DNA from: Dokdonella_A sp051958935 | GTDB lineage: Bacteria > Pseudomonadota > Gammaproteobacteria > Xanthomonadales > Rhodanobacteraceae | Length of the DNA stretch: 23,078 nucleotides | Direction: 5' to 3' | Assembly: GCF_051958935.1 (NCBI RefSeq) | Contig: NZ_JBQCFP010000199.1 | Location: forward strand, 1-23,078 | Shown: piece after piece, positions 1 through 6,850 of the stretch | Numbering within the stretch: position 1 is the stretch's first letter | How the letters are laid out: every line of letters starts with the position of its first letter | The notes under the pieces: model-generated | Database searches by the model: none | The model's input: only the letters and a program-made list of their open reading frames with translations | What the model was told of the DNA's origin: nothing | Position numbers and translations under genes: made by a program

Positions 1-108
1 CTGAGCCTGTCCCGATCGTCATGGAAACCTGGTCCTCGCGATTGCGCCTGGCCGTCCGGGGACGCGGAAGCAGTCCCGACCCGCGGCCCCCGCTTCAGCC
101 CCGGAAAG

Positions 109-122
109 GTGACGCAGTTCAC
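109..122. promoter_or_regulatory. Candidate CRP/Clp-family binding site
   Basis: The sequence GTGACGCAGTTCAC has perfect GTGA and TCAC half-sites around a 6-bp centre and is followed by ATTTT. This is the core of the E. coli CRP site and of the Clp site of xanthomonads. It lies about 80 bp upstream of the -10-like hexamer at 201 and could serve the J-domain gene or a gene outside the left edge. One 8-bp palindrome can occur by chance. Confidence 0.4.
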
Positions 123-200
123 ATTTTATCGCCAGGACGCCAATCTAAGCGAGGCATGCCCCTGCGCGCCAGTGGGCCGGCCGGCGCGGGCGCCAGCAGG

Positions 201-206
201 TAGAAT
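201..206 (+). promoter_or_regulatory. Candidate -10 element of the J-domain gene
   Basis: TAGAAT matches TATAAT at five of six positions and stands out in GC-rich DNA. No good -35 hexamer sits 16-18 bp upstream. It would give a leader of about 65-70 nt before the GTG start at 280. Confidence 0.35.
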
Positions 207-279
207 CCATCGCCCGTTCGGGGGAACGGGGTCCGCGCCGGCGGCGCGACACCGTGCGGGCGGATCGTTCGGGGGCAGC

Positions 280-945
280 GTGCTCGACAAGGCCGATTTC
301 TTCACGCTCTACCAGCAGCTGGGGCTCAAGCCCGGCTGCACGTTCGATGAGCTCAAGGCCGCCTACCGGCGCCGCGTCGCCGAACTCCATCCCGATCGCC
401 GCGGTACGGACGCCGATCCGGCCGATGCGGTGCGCCTGCAGGAACTCACCGCCGCCTACAATGCCGCGAGCACGTTCCACCGCCGCTACGGGCGCCTCCC
501 CGGCGGCGTGCATGCGGCGCCGCGTGCGCCGATGCCACGCGCCGCGCAAGCGGCCGCGGTGGCGCCGGCCGCGCCCGTCGGCGGCCGCTCGCGTCGCTGG
601 CTGTGGCTCGCGCTCGGCGGCGGCCTGCTGTGGCTGGCATGGAACGGCGGCCTGTTCGACCGCGGCGACGAGGTGGCCGGCGACGCTGCGCCTGCACGGC
701 CGGTCGCGACGACCCAGGGCGCACCCGCGGGCGCGTCGATCGGCCTCATCGGCATCGGCACCGAGGCGGCCACGGTGCGCGCGCTCGAAGGCCGGCCGGT
801 CATGGAAAACCCGCAGCGCTGGGACTACGGACCCTCGTGGGTCGCTTTCAACGACGGCAAGGTCAGCGACTGGTACAGCTCCAAGCTGCGCCCGCTCAAG
901 GTCGCGAGCGCGCACCCGCCGGCAGCGGAGCCCGCCGCGCGCTGA
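280..945 (+). CDS. Membrane-anchored J-domain protein
   Basis: Predicted co-chaperone of 221 aa that should stimulate a DnaK-type Hsp70 through its N-terminal J domain (about residues 6-70). The HPD signature is at residues 37-39, after the helix containing KAAYRRRVAELHPD. A Pro/Ala-rich linker (about 78-102) leads to one hydrophobic segment (about 106-121), then a tail of about 90 residues. The tail holds a compact motif (G-x-G, A-x-V-x-A-L-E-G-x-P, W-x-YG, SWVAF-x-DGKV) resembling small BamE/DUF2845-type domains. I chose the GTG at 280 because the J domain begins there and a G-rich stretch precedes it; the upstream extension is low-complexity. The topology would put the J domain in the cytoplasm and the tail in the periplasm. 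The gene ends 3 nt from the stop of the convergent sugar transferase. The J domain is certain, the tail assignment is inference. Confidence 0.85.
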   Translation: MLDKADFFTLYQQLGLKPGCTFDELKAAYRRRVAELHPDRRGTDADPADAVRLQELTAAYNAASTFHRRYGRLPGGVHAAPRAPMPRAAQAAAVAPAAPVGGRSRRWLWLALGGGLLWLAWNGGLFDRGDEVAGDAAPARPVATTQGAPAGASIGLIGIGTEAATVRALEGRPVMENPQRWDYGPSWVAFNDGKVSDWYSSKLRPLKVASAHPPAAEPAAR

Positions 946-948
946 GGG

Positions 949-2349
949 TCAGCGCGCGCCGCGGCCGAACAGCACGACTTCGACCGTCTGCACGAGGATC
1001 GTGAGGTCGAACAGGAGGTCGTGGTTCTTCACGTAGAAGAGATCGTACTTGAGCTTCTCGACCGCATCGTCGACCGAGGCGCCGTACGGATAGCGCAACT
1101 GCGCCCAGCCGGCGAGGCCCGGTTTCACGCAGTGGCGCAGGTTGTAGTAGCGGATCTGCCGGGCGAGGTCGGCGACGATCGACGGGCGTTCCGGCCGCGG
1201 CCCGATCACGCTCATGTCGCCGCGCAGGATGTTCCACAGCTGCGGCAGCTCGTCCAGGCGCGTGCGGCGGATGAAGCGCCCGACGCGGGTGACGCGATCG
1301 TCGTCGGCCTTGGCCCAGCGCGCCACGCCGTCGCGCTCGGCATCGGTGCGCATGCTGCGGAACTTCGCCAGCGCGAACACGCGCCCGTGTTCGCCGACGC
1401 GCTCCTGCCGGTACAGGATCGGCTGGCCTGCGCCGGATTCGAGCCGGATCGCGAGCGCCACGAGCAGCATGAACGGCCATGCGAACACGAGCACGAGCAG
1501 CGCGATCGACACGTCGAACACGCGTTTGATCGCGTGGCGCAGCGGCGAATTGTCGAAGCCCTGCGAGAACACCAGCCAGGACGGATCGACGAGCGTCAGC
1601 TTGACGATGCCGAGCTCGCGCTCGAAGAACGAAGCGAGGTTGCTCACCGCGATGCCGGCCTGCTTGCAGTCGAGCAGTTCGTCCATCGGCAGGCCGCCGC
1701 GGCGGTCGTCCGGGCCGACGACGACCTCGTTGACCTGCAGCGATTCGGCGAACGCGCGCAGGCCGCCCTCGACCACGAGCAGCCGCTCCTCCGGCACGCA
1801 CACCGCTTCTTCGCCCATGCGCACGAAGCCGAGGATGATGAAGCCGCGCCGGTCGGTGCGGCGGCGCATCCGCTGCGGGATCGTCGCCGCGTTGGTGCCG
1901 GCGCCGAGCACGAGCACGCGCCGCTTCAGCGATTCGATGTCGACGAGGCGCGCGATCAGCACGCGCCAGCCCTGTACCGCGGCGAAGCCGAGCACGATCG
2001 CGATGGCGAATACGCCGCGGCCGATCGCCGCCGCCGGGAACAGGTAGTAAATCGTGATGAGGCCGACCACGCCGAGCACGAAGCCGACGAGCTGGCGCGC
2101 GAACAGGCCGAACCAGCTCTCGCGCAGGTGCTGCTGGTACAGGCCGAGCGCGGACATGCCGAGCACGAGCGTGACCGCGAACAGCAGCGCGCGCAGCCAC
2201 AGGTTCTCGGAAAAACCCGCCAGCGCCGGGGCGTCGGCGAAATAGCGCAGGTGGGCCGCGACCATCACGCCGAGCGTGAGCGACGCGAGTTCGAGCAGCA
2301 CCAGCAGGGTGAGCCAGCGTATCGACTGTCGCCGCAGCGCCCGCAACAT
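949..2349 (-). CDS. Polyprenyl-phosphate sugar transferase, XrtA/PEP-CTERM-associated type
   Basis: A 466-aa integral inner-membrane enzyme predicted to transfer a sugar-1-phosphate to undecaprenyl phosphate, the priming step of exopolysaccharide synthesis. Four N-terminal transmembrane segments come first, then a nucleotide-binding-like domain (VLVLGAGTNAA), then a membrane re-entry segment (FDVSIALLVLVFAWPF). The C-terminal bacterial sugar transferase domain carries KFRSMRTDAE, RRTRLDELPQLWNILRGDMS and VIGPRPERP. The order and the GPRPERP signature fit the TIGR03013 group, usually found beside exosortase and PEP-CTERM genes. None of those partners is in the window. The ATG at 2349 is chosen because GGAG lies 8 nt upstream; an upstream in-frame ATG would add a non-membrane Arg-rich leader. 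The exact sugar cannot be read from sequence. Confidence 0.88.
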   Translation of the reverse strand: MLRALRRQSIRWLTLLVLLELASLTLGVMVAAHLRYFADAPALAGFSENLWLRALLFAVTLVLGMSALGLYQQHLRESWFGLFARQLVGFVLGVVGLITIYYLFPAAAIGRGVFAIAIVLGFAAVQGWRVLIARLVDIESLKRRVLVLGAGTNAATIPQRMRRRTDRRGFIILGFVRMGEEAVCVPEERLLVVEGGLRAFAESLQVNEVVVGPDDRRGGLPMDELLDCKQAGIAVSNLASFFERELGIVKLTLVDPSWLVFSQGFDNSPLRHAIKRVFDVSIALLVLVFAWPFMLLVALAIRLESGAGQPILYRQERVGEHGRVFALAKFRSMRTDAERDGVARWAKADDDRVTRVGRFIRRTRLDELPQLWNILRGDMSVIGPRPERPSIVADLARQIRYYNLRHCVKPGLAGWAQLRYPYGASVDDAVEKLKYDLFYVKNHDLLFDLTILVQTVEVVLFGRGAR

Positions 2350-2555
2350 CCGCTCGTCTCCGTCCGGGGAACCCGCTCGTCGGCCTCGCACGGCGCTGGC
2401 CTGGCGGCGAAGCGCGCACCGGCAGGCGGCATGCCATTGCCGCGCCATGCTTCCGCCATGCCCCCGCCACGACGGGTCGGTTTATCATCTTGGCAGCGCG
2501 GGACGGCGCCGGCAAGGCGGACCCGCGACCCCGAACCCATCCGAGGAACGCCCGC
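2350..2555. promoter_or_regulatory. Divergent intergenic region between sugar transferase and glmS
   Basis: This 206-bp region should hold both promoters. TATCAT at 2483-2488 is a plausible -10 for glmS, although no clear -35 precedes it. The same AT-rich patch reads GATAAA on the other strand. GAGGA at 2543-2547 is the glmS ribosome-binding site, 8 nt before ATG. I see no open frame with recognisable protein similarity. Confidence 0.4.
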
Positions 2556-4388
2556 ATGTGTGGAATCGTCGCCGCGACCGCGGCCCGCGACGTGGTGCCG
2601 GTGCTCATCGCCGGACTCAAGGCGCTCGAGTACCGCGGCTACGACTCGGCCGGCATTTCCGTGCTCGAGGACGGCCGCCTCGCGCGCGTGCGCGCGGTCG
2701 GCAAGGTGCGCGAACTCGAATCGCTCTACCAGGCCGCGCCGGTCGCTGGCGTCACCGGCATCGCGCACACGCGCTGGGCGACCCACGGCGCGCCGAGCAC
2801 GAGCAACGCGCACCCGCACGTGTCGAGCGAGCGCGTCGCGGTCGTGCACAACGGCATCATCGAGAACCACGCGCAGTTGCGCGATGAGCTCAAGGCGAAG
2901 GGCTATCGCTTCGAGTCGCAGACCGACACCGAGGTGATCGCGCACCTGGTCGAGGACGGGATCGCCGCCGGCGCTTCCTTGCGCGAGGCGGTCATCGCCG
3001 CGACGCGGCGCCTGCACGGCGCGTACGCGATCGCCGTGATGAACCGCGACACGCCCGACCGCATCGTCGGCGCGCGCCGCGGCAGCCCGCTCGTCGCCGG
3101 CCTCGGCGACGGCGAGTTCTTCCTCGGCTCCGACGTGCAGGCGCTGATCAAGCAGACCAACCGCTTCAAGTTCCTCGAGGAAGGCGACGTCGCCGAGATC
3201 AGCCGCGACGGCTGCACGATCTACGATGCCGACGGCGCCCCGGTCGAGCGCGCCGAGCGCAAGAGCGAGCTGTCCGCCGACGCGGTCGAGCGCGGCGAAT
3301 ACCGCCACTACATGCTCAAGGAAATCTTCGAACAGCCGCGCGCGATCGCCGACACGCTCGAGGGCCGCATCGCCGAAGGCCGCGTGCTGCCGAACATCTT
3401 CGGCGTCGACGCCGACCAGTTGCTGCAGCGCGTGCGCCACGTGCAGATCGTCGCCTGCGGCACGAGCTACCATGCCGGCCTCGTCGCGCGTTACTGGCTG
3501 GAAGGAATGGTCGGCCTGCCGTGCAGCGTCGAGGTCGCGAGCGAGTACCGCTACCGCCGCGCGGTCGTGCCCGAGGGCACGCTGTTCCTCGCGGTGTCGC
3601 AGTCGAGCGAGACCGCCGACACGCTCGCCGCGCTGCGCGACGGCCGCAACCGCGGCTATCTCGGCTCGCTCGCGATCTGCAACGTGCCGGAGTCGAGCCT
3701 CGTGCGCGAGTCCGACCTCGTGCTGATGACGCGCGCGGGCCCGGAAATCGGTGTCGCCTCGACCAAGGCGTTCACGACGCAGCTCGCAGCGCTCGCCCTG
3801 CTCGCGATCGAGCTCGCGCGCATCAACGGCATGGCCGCGGACAAGTACGCCAAGCTCGTCGCCGAGCTTGCGACGCTGCCGCGCGTGGTCGCCGAGGTAC
3901 TCGCACTCGAGCCGGAGATCGCCAGGCTCGCCGAGCGCTTCGTGCCCAAGCACCATGCCCTCTTCCTCGGCCGCGGCGTGCACTATCCGGTCGCGCTCGA
4001 AGGCGCGCTCAAGCTCAAGGAAATCTCCTACATCCACGCCGAGGCGTATCCCGCCGGCGAGCTCAAGCACGGCCCGCTCGCGCTCGTCGACGAGGACATG
4101 CCGGTCATCGCAGTCGCGCCGAACAACCAGCTGCTCGAGAAGCTGAAATCCAACCTCGAGGAAGTGCGCGCGCGCGGCGGCGAGCTGTTCGTGTTCGCCG
4201 ACACCGACGCACCGGTGCAGCAGGACGGCGAGCGCGGCGCCGTGCTCAAGATCGCCTCCGGCGGCAACCTCATCGCGCCCGCGGTGTTCACGGTGCCGCT
4301 GCAGCTCCTCGCCTACCACGTCGCGGTGCTGCGCGGCACGGACGTCGACCAGCCGCGCAACCTCGCCAAGTCGGTCACGGTCGAGTAA
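2556..4388 (+). CDS. glmS: Glutamine-fructose-6-phosphate aminotransferase (isomerizing)
   Basis: Makes glucosamine-6-phosphate from fructose-6-phosphate and glutamine, the entry step to UDP-GlcNAc for peptidoglycan and LPS. At 610 aa it is the normal length (E. coli 609). The N-terminal glutaminase domain starts MCGIVAA, so Cys becomes the N-terminal nucleophile after Met removal, and YRGYDSAGI, HTRWATHG and HNGIIEN follow. Two SIS sugar-isomerase domains occupy the C-terminal two thirds (CGTSYHAG, SQSSETADT, ASTKAFTTQ, EISYIHAEAYPAGELKHGP), and the protein ends in the family-typical KSVTVE. The start is fixed by the Cys2 requirement and by GAGGA 8 nt upstream. glmU is not adjacent. A GC-rich hairpin follows at 4394-4417. 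Confidence 0.98.
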   Translation: MCGIVAATAARDVVPVLIAGLKALEYRGYDSAGISVLEDGRLARVRAVGKVRELESLYQAAPVAGVTGIAHTRWATHGAPSTSNAHPHVSSERVAVVHNGIIENHAQLRDELKAKGYRFESQTDTEVIAHLVEDGIAAGASLREAVIAATRRLHGAYAIAVMNRDTPDRIVGARRGSPLVAGLGDGEFFLGSDVQALIKQTNRFKFLEEGDVAEISRDGCTIYDADGAPVERAERKSELSADAVERGEYRHYMLKEIFEQPRAIADTLEGRIAEGRVLPNIFGVDADQLLQRVRHVQIVACGTSYHAGLVARYWLEGMVGLPCSVEVASEYRYRRAVVPEGTLFLAVSQSSETADTLAALRDGRNRGYLGSLAICNVPESSLVRESDLVLMTRAGPEIGVASTKAFTTQLAALALLAIELARINGMAADKYAKLVAELATLPRVVAEVLALEPEIARLAERFVPKHHALFLGRGVHYPVALEGALKLKEISYIHAEAYPAGELKHGPLALVDEDMPVIAVAPNNQLLEKLKSNLEEVRARGGELFVFADTDAPVQQDGERGAVLKIASGGNLIAPAVFTVPLQLLAYHVAVLRGTDVDQPRNLAKSVTVE

Positions 4389-4393
4389 CGGCG

Positions 4394-4417
4394 GCGCGCC
4401 GCGAACCAGCGGCGCGC
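4394..4417 (+). terminator. Hairpin downstream of glmS
   Basis: A perfect 9-bp stem, GCGCGCCGC and GCGGCGCGC, with a 6-nt loop GAACCA begins 5 nt after the glmS stop codon. There is no T-tract, so it may act as a weak terminator or a 3' stabiliser. It sits just upstream of the candidate LOG-gene promoter. Confidence 0.45.
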
Positions 4418-4420
4418 GCG

Positions 4421-4449
4421 TCGACCGCGTGGTGGCGACGCACTACACT
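4421..4449 (+). promoter_or_regulatory. Candidate sigma-70 promoter of the LOG-family gene
   Basis: TCGACC at 4421-4426 and TACACT at 4444-4449 are separated by exactly 17 bp. They match the -35 and -10 consensus at about four of six positions each. The GGGAGG ribosome-binding site (4465-4470) precedes the ATG at 4475. Confidence 0.45.
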
Positions 4450-4474
4450 GCGCGCCGCACGATCGGGAGGCCTC

Positions 4475-5053
4475 ATGCGCATCTGCGTCTATTGCGCGTC
4501 CAGCGAACACGTCGACCGCCGCTATCACGATGCCGCGGCGGCGCTCGGCCGCGCGATCGCCGAGGCGGGCAGCACGCTCGTCTACGGCGGCGGCGCGGTC
4601 GGGCTCATGGGTTCGCTCGCGAACGGCGCGCTCGCCGCCGGTGGCGACGTGATCGGCATCATTCCGCGCTTCATGACCGAGGTCGAATGGCAGCATCCGG
4701 GCCTCGCCAACCTCGAGGTCGTCGAGGACATGCGCGAGCGCAAGCACCGCCTGCTGACCGGTTCGGATGCGGTGGTCGCGTTGCCCGGCGGCTGCGGCAC
4801 GCTCGAGGAACTGTTCGAAGCGATGACGCTCAAGCGGCTCGCGCTGTATCTCAAGCCGATTGTGCTGCTCGACGTCGACGGGTTCTATGCGCCGCTCGAG
4901 CGCTTCCTCGAACGGACCATCGAGCAGCGTTTCATGAACCCGCAGCACCGCGCGCTGTGGACCAGCGTCGCGCGCGTCGAGGACGTGCTGCCGACGATCC
5001 GCGCGACGCCGGATTGGGACGCGAACGCGCGCGACTACGCGGCGGTTCGGTAG
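4475..5053 (+). CDS. LOG-family nucleoside 5'-monophosphate phosphoribohydrolase
   Basis: A 192-aa protein of the LOG (lysine decarboxylase-like, Rossmann) family. Characterised members hydrolyse the N-glycosidic bond of nucleoside monophosphates such as AMP, or of cytokinin ribotides. The nucleotide-binding YGGGAVGLMG is at about residues 37-46, the M-R-x-R-K block at 86-90, and the diagnostic PGGxGTxxE at 104-112 (PGGCGTLEE). Length and motifs fit the short cytosolic subfamily. A strong GGGAGG lies just 4 nt before ATG. It follows glmS by 86 bp but seems to have its own promoter. Its TAG stop (5051-5053) falls inside the left end of a palindromic repeat. Whether it acts in cytokinin-like production or purine-nucleotide turnover cannot be decided from sequence. 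Confidence 0.93.
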   Translation: MRICVYCASSEHVDRRYHDAAAALGRAIAEAGSTLVYGGGAVGLMGSLANGALAAGGDVIGIIPRFMTEVEWQHPGLANLEVVEDMRERKHRLLTGSDAVVALPGGCGTLEELFEAMTLKRLALYLKPIVLLDVDGFYAPLERFLERTIEQRFMNPQHRALWTSVARVEDVLPTIRATPDWDANARDYAAVR

Positions 5054-5126
5054 GGCGGCCCGCCGCCCGGAAGCGTGATATCGACGCGTGCGGCGGGACT
5101 CGCGCTTCGCGCTCGACCCGCCCTAC
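5050..5126. repeat. GTAGGGCGG-bounded palindromic repeat, copy A
   Basis: A 77-bp element bounded by perfect 9-bp inverted ends, GTAGGGCGG (5050-5058) and CCGCCCTAC (5118-5126). Inside are a GGGCGG/CCGCCC hairpin (5053-5068) and a second hairpin beginning GGCGGGACTCGC (5092-5103), which closes on GACCCGCC around a GCGC-TTC-GCGC tip. It lies between convergent genes and supplies the TAG stops of both: the LOG gene (5051-5053) and the TfoX-C gene (5123-5125). It shares its left end and the 12-mer GGCGGGACTCGC with copy B at 21256-21345. It is probably a REP-like dispersed element that can act as a bidirectional terminator. Confidence 0.7.
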
Positions 5127-5557
5127 TCGAAGCGGCTGAGCTCGCGGTCGCTGTCGCCGCCGGTCGAACGATCCGCGTCGTCCGGGTCGTCGAACAGGCT
5201 CGCGGCGGTGGCTTCGCCGCCCTCGTCGGAGGCACGTGGCGCAGCGCCTGGTTCGCTCGCCGCCTTCTGCTTTTCCCAGCGCGTCTTGATCGGATTGGCC
5301 GACTCCGCCGCGTCGAGCGCGAGCAGCAGTTCCTGCTTCTGCTCCTCGGGGAGGTCGGCCCAATGGCAGTCGGCGAGCGCGCCGGCCATCGAGTAGAGCA
5401 GGTTGAGGCTCGGCCGGAAGCCGGCGCGCTTTACCTTGAGGAAGGTTTCGACCGGACCGATGCGCGCGAGATCCTCGGTGGTGCGCACGCCGACCTGGCG
5501 CAGCCATGCCGCCGACTTCGGACCGACGTTGCGGATCTTCACATCGCGCGCGCTCAT
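5123..5557 (-). CDS. TfoX C-terminal-domain (helix-hairpin-helix) protein
   Basis: A 144-aa protein whose N-terminal 85 residues match the TfoX C-terminal domain: NVGPKSAAWLRQVGV, TTEDLARIGP, then R-P-S-L-N-L-L-Y-S-M-A-G-A-L and HWADLP. The G-P-K-S-x-x-W helix-hairpin-helix suggests nucleic-acid contact. It lacks the N-terminal TfoX domain of the competence regulator, so naming it a competence activator would overreach. The last 60 residues are acidic, Asp/Ser-rich and probably disordered. AGGAG lies 7 nt before the ATG. It starts 25 nt after the end of the methionine-sulfoxide reductase gene and is probably co-transcribed with it. The stop codon is supplied by the adjoining repeat, so the low-complexity tail may have been shaped by the repeat's insertion. 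Confidence 0.88.
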   Translation of the reverse strand: MSARDVKIRNVGPKSAAWLRQVGVRTTEDLARIGPVETFLKVKRAGFRPSLNLLYSMAGALADCHWADLPEEQKQELLLALDAAESANPIKTRWEKQKAASEPGAAPRASDEGGEATAASLFDDPDDADRSTGGDSDRELSRFE

Positions 5558-5582
5558 GCGGGTGCTCCTGGAATCGGGTTGT

Positions 5583-6071
5583 TCAACGCAAAGAATCGAC
5601 GAACACCGCGCACAGCGCCTGCATGCCCGCGCGGTCCTCGTCGTCGAAGCGCGCGAGATCGGGACTGTCGACGTCCCAGACGCCGATGAGCGCGCCGTTC
5701 GCATCCACGAGCGGCACGACGATCTCCGAACGCGACGCACCATCGCACGCGATGTGGCCCGGGAACGCATCGACGTCGCGCACGACCTGCGTCTCGCGCG
5801 TCGCCGCCGCGGTACCGCAAACGCCCTTGCCGAGCGCGATGCGCACGCACGCGGGCTTGCCCTGGAACGGACCCACGACGAGTTCGTTTCCGTCGAAGAA
5901 GTAGAAACCGCACCAGTTGATGCGCGGCAATGCATGCCAGGCGAGGGCGGCGAAATTCGCGGCGTTGGCGACGCGGTCACGCTCCCCGTGCAGCAGGCCG
6001 CGCGCCTGCTGGGTCAGCTCGGCGTAGAATCCCGCCTTGTCGGCGGCTTCGATCGGTGCAGCAGCGAACAT
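5583..6071 (-). CDS. Free methionine-(R)-sulfoxide reductase (GAF domain)
   Basis: A 162-aa single-GAF-domain enzyme (fRMsr; E. coli MsrC/YebR type) that reduces free methionine-(R)-sulfoxide in the cytosol. The diagnostic text is present: ANFAALAWHALPRINWCGFY, GPFQGKPAC, GKGVCG, FPGHIACD and GVWDVDSP. The three conserved cysteines are at residues 75, 85 and 109, with the 10- and 24-residue spacing of the E. coli enzyme, so the catalytic and resolving cysteines are intact. Residue numbers assume the ATG at 6071, where the family begins. An upstream ATG at 6131 would add 20 residues lacking similarity, and neither has a good ribosome-binding site. TACAAT at 6099-6104 on this strand is a likely -10. 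It forms a probable operon with the TfoX-C gene downstream and is divergent from bioD. Confidence 0.93.
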   Translation of the reverse strand: MFAAAPIEAADKAGFYAELTQQARGLLHGERDRVANAANFAALAWHALPRINWCGFYFFDGNELVVGPFQGKPACVRIALGKGVCGTAAATRETQVVRDVDAFPGHIACDGASRSEIVVPLVDANGALIGVWDVDSPDLARFDDEDRAGMQALCAVFVDSLR

Positions 6072-6098
6072 GCGCGTCGTCGAGGATCGGAAAGCCGT

Positions 6099-6104
6099 AT
6101 TGTA
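6099..6104 (-). promoter_or_regulatory. Candidate -10 element of the fRMsr gene
   Basis: Read on the minus strand this is TACAAT, five of six to consensus. It has a weak GTCACC -35 (6122-6127) at 17 bp and the ATG 27 nt downstream. It lies in the 92-bp divergent gap with bioD, where I could not identify a comparable plus-strand promoter. Confidence 0.4.
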
Positions 6105-6163
6105 TCGCGCCGTGCCGTCCGGGTGACGCATACTCGCGCGACCGTCCCGCCCGCACGTTCCAG

Positions 6164-6850
6164 ATGACCCATCCGCACGGCCACGACCCTGTTCGCAGCC
6201 TGTTCGTGACCGGCACCGACACCGGCATCGGCAAGACCCGCGCGAGCGTCGCCCTGCTGCATGCGCTGCGCGCTCGCGGGCTACACGCGAGCGGCATGAA
6301 ACCCGTCGCGAGCGGATGCGAGGCGGCGCGCGAGGGGCTGCGCAACGAGGATGCGCTCGCGCTCATCGCCGCGAGCGACCCGGCGCCGGACTACGCACGC
6401 TGCAATCCGTTCGCGTTCGAACCGCCGATCGCGCCGCACATCGCGGCACGCGCCGCCGGACGCGAGATCGTCCTCGCGCCGATCCGCGCGGCGGCGGACG
6501 CGCTGCGTGCGCGTTGCGATCGCCTCGTCGTCGAAGGCGTCGGCGGCTGGATGGCACCGCTGTCGGACCAGCTGATGCAGGCCGATCTCGTCCGCGCGCT
6601 CGAACTCGACGTCGTGCTCGTCGTCGGGCTGCGCCTGGGTTGCCTCAACCATGCGCTGCTGAGCGCGCGCGCGATCGGCGCCGACGGCTGCCGCCTGGCC
6701 GGCTGGATCGCCAACCGCATCGACCCCGCGATGGCCGTCGCGGACGACAACATCGCGACGCTGCGCGCGCGCATCGAGGCGCCGCTGCTCGGCGTGCTCG
6801 AACACGGCGGGCCGGTGTCCGATGCCCGACTCGATATCCATGCCCTCTGA
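6164..6850 (+). CDS. bioD: Dethiobiotin synthetase
   Basis: ATP-dependent closure of the ureido ring of 7,8-diaminopelargonic acid with CO2, the penultimate step of biotin synthesis. At 228 aa it is close to E. coli BioD (225). The P-loop GTDTGIGKT is at residues 17-25. MKPVASG (substrate lysine), CNPFAFEPPIAPHIAA and VVEGVGGWMAPL follow in family order, with GLRLGCLNHALLS and GWIANRID in the second half. The ATG at 6164 is 12 residues before the first beta strand; its Shine-Dalgarno is poor. No other bio gene is visible. The last 11 nt overlap the predicted start of the next membrane-protein gene, so the two are probably translationally coupled. Confidence 0.95.
   Translation: MTHPHGHDPVRSLFVTGTDTGIGKTRASVALLHALRARGLHASGMKPVASGCEAAREGLRNEDALALIAASDPAPDYARCNPFAFEPPIAPHIAARAAGREIVLAPIRAAADALRARCDRLVVEGVGGWMAPLSDQLMQADLVRALELDVVLVVGLRLGCLNHALLSARAIGADGCRLAGWIANRIDPAMAVADDNIATLRARIEAPLLGVLEHGGPVSDARLDIHAL

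Larger units (their letters stand above)
1..279. other. Upstream region without a convincing gene
   Basis: The frame of the downstream J-domain gene stays open to the left edge, but the translation here is low-complexity and matches no family I know, so I do not call it coding. The stretch holds a GTGA-N6-TCAC palindrome at 109-122 and a TAGAAT -10-like hexamer at 201-206. A gene reading leftward out of the window could share this region, but I cannot see it. Confidence 0.5.

Noticed and set aside
1021..2937. Long plus-strand open frame (638 codons) opposite the sugar transferase
   Set aside because: Its translation is Arg/Ala/Glu/His-rich with no recognisable domain, and it overlaps two well-defined genes. 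It is an antisense by-product of high GC content.
4475..5053. Lysine decarboxylase annotation for the LOG-family gene
   Set aside because: The PGGxGTxxE motif marks phosphoribohydrolases; the 'lysine decarboxylase' label is a known legacy misannotation of this family.
5123..5557. Full TfoX competence activator
   Set aside because: Only the C-terminal TfoX domain is present; the N-terminal domain is missing and no competence genes adjoin.
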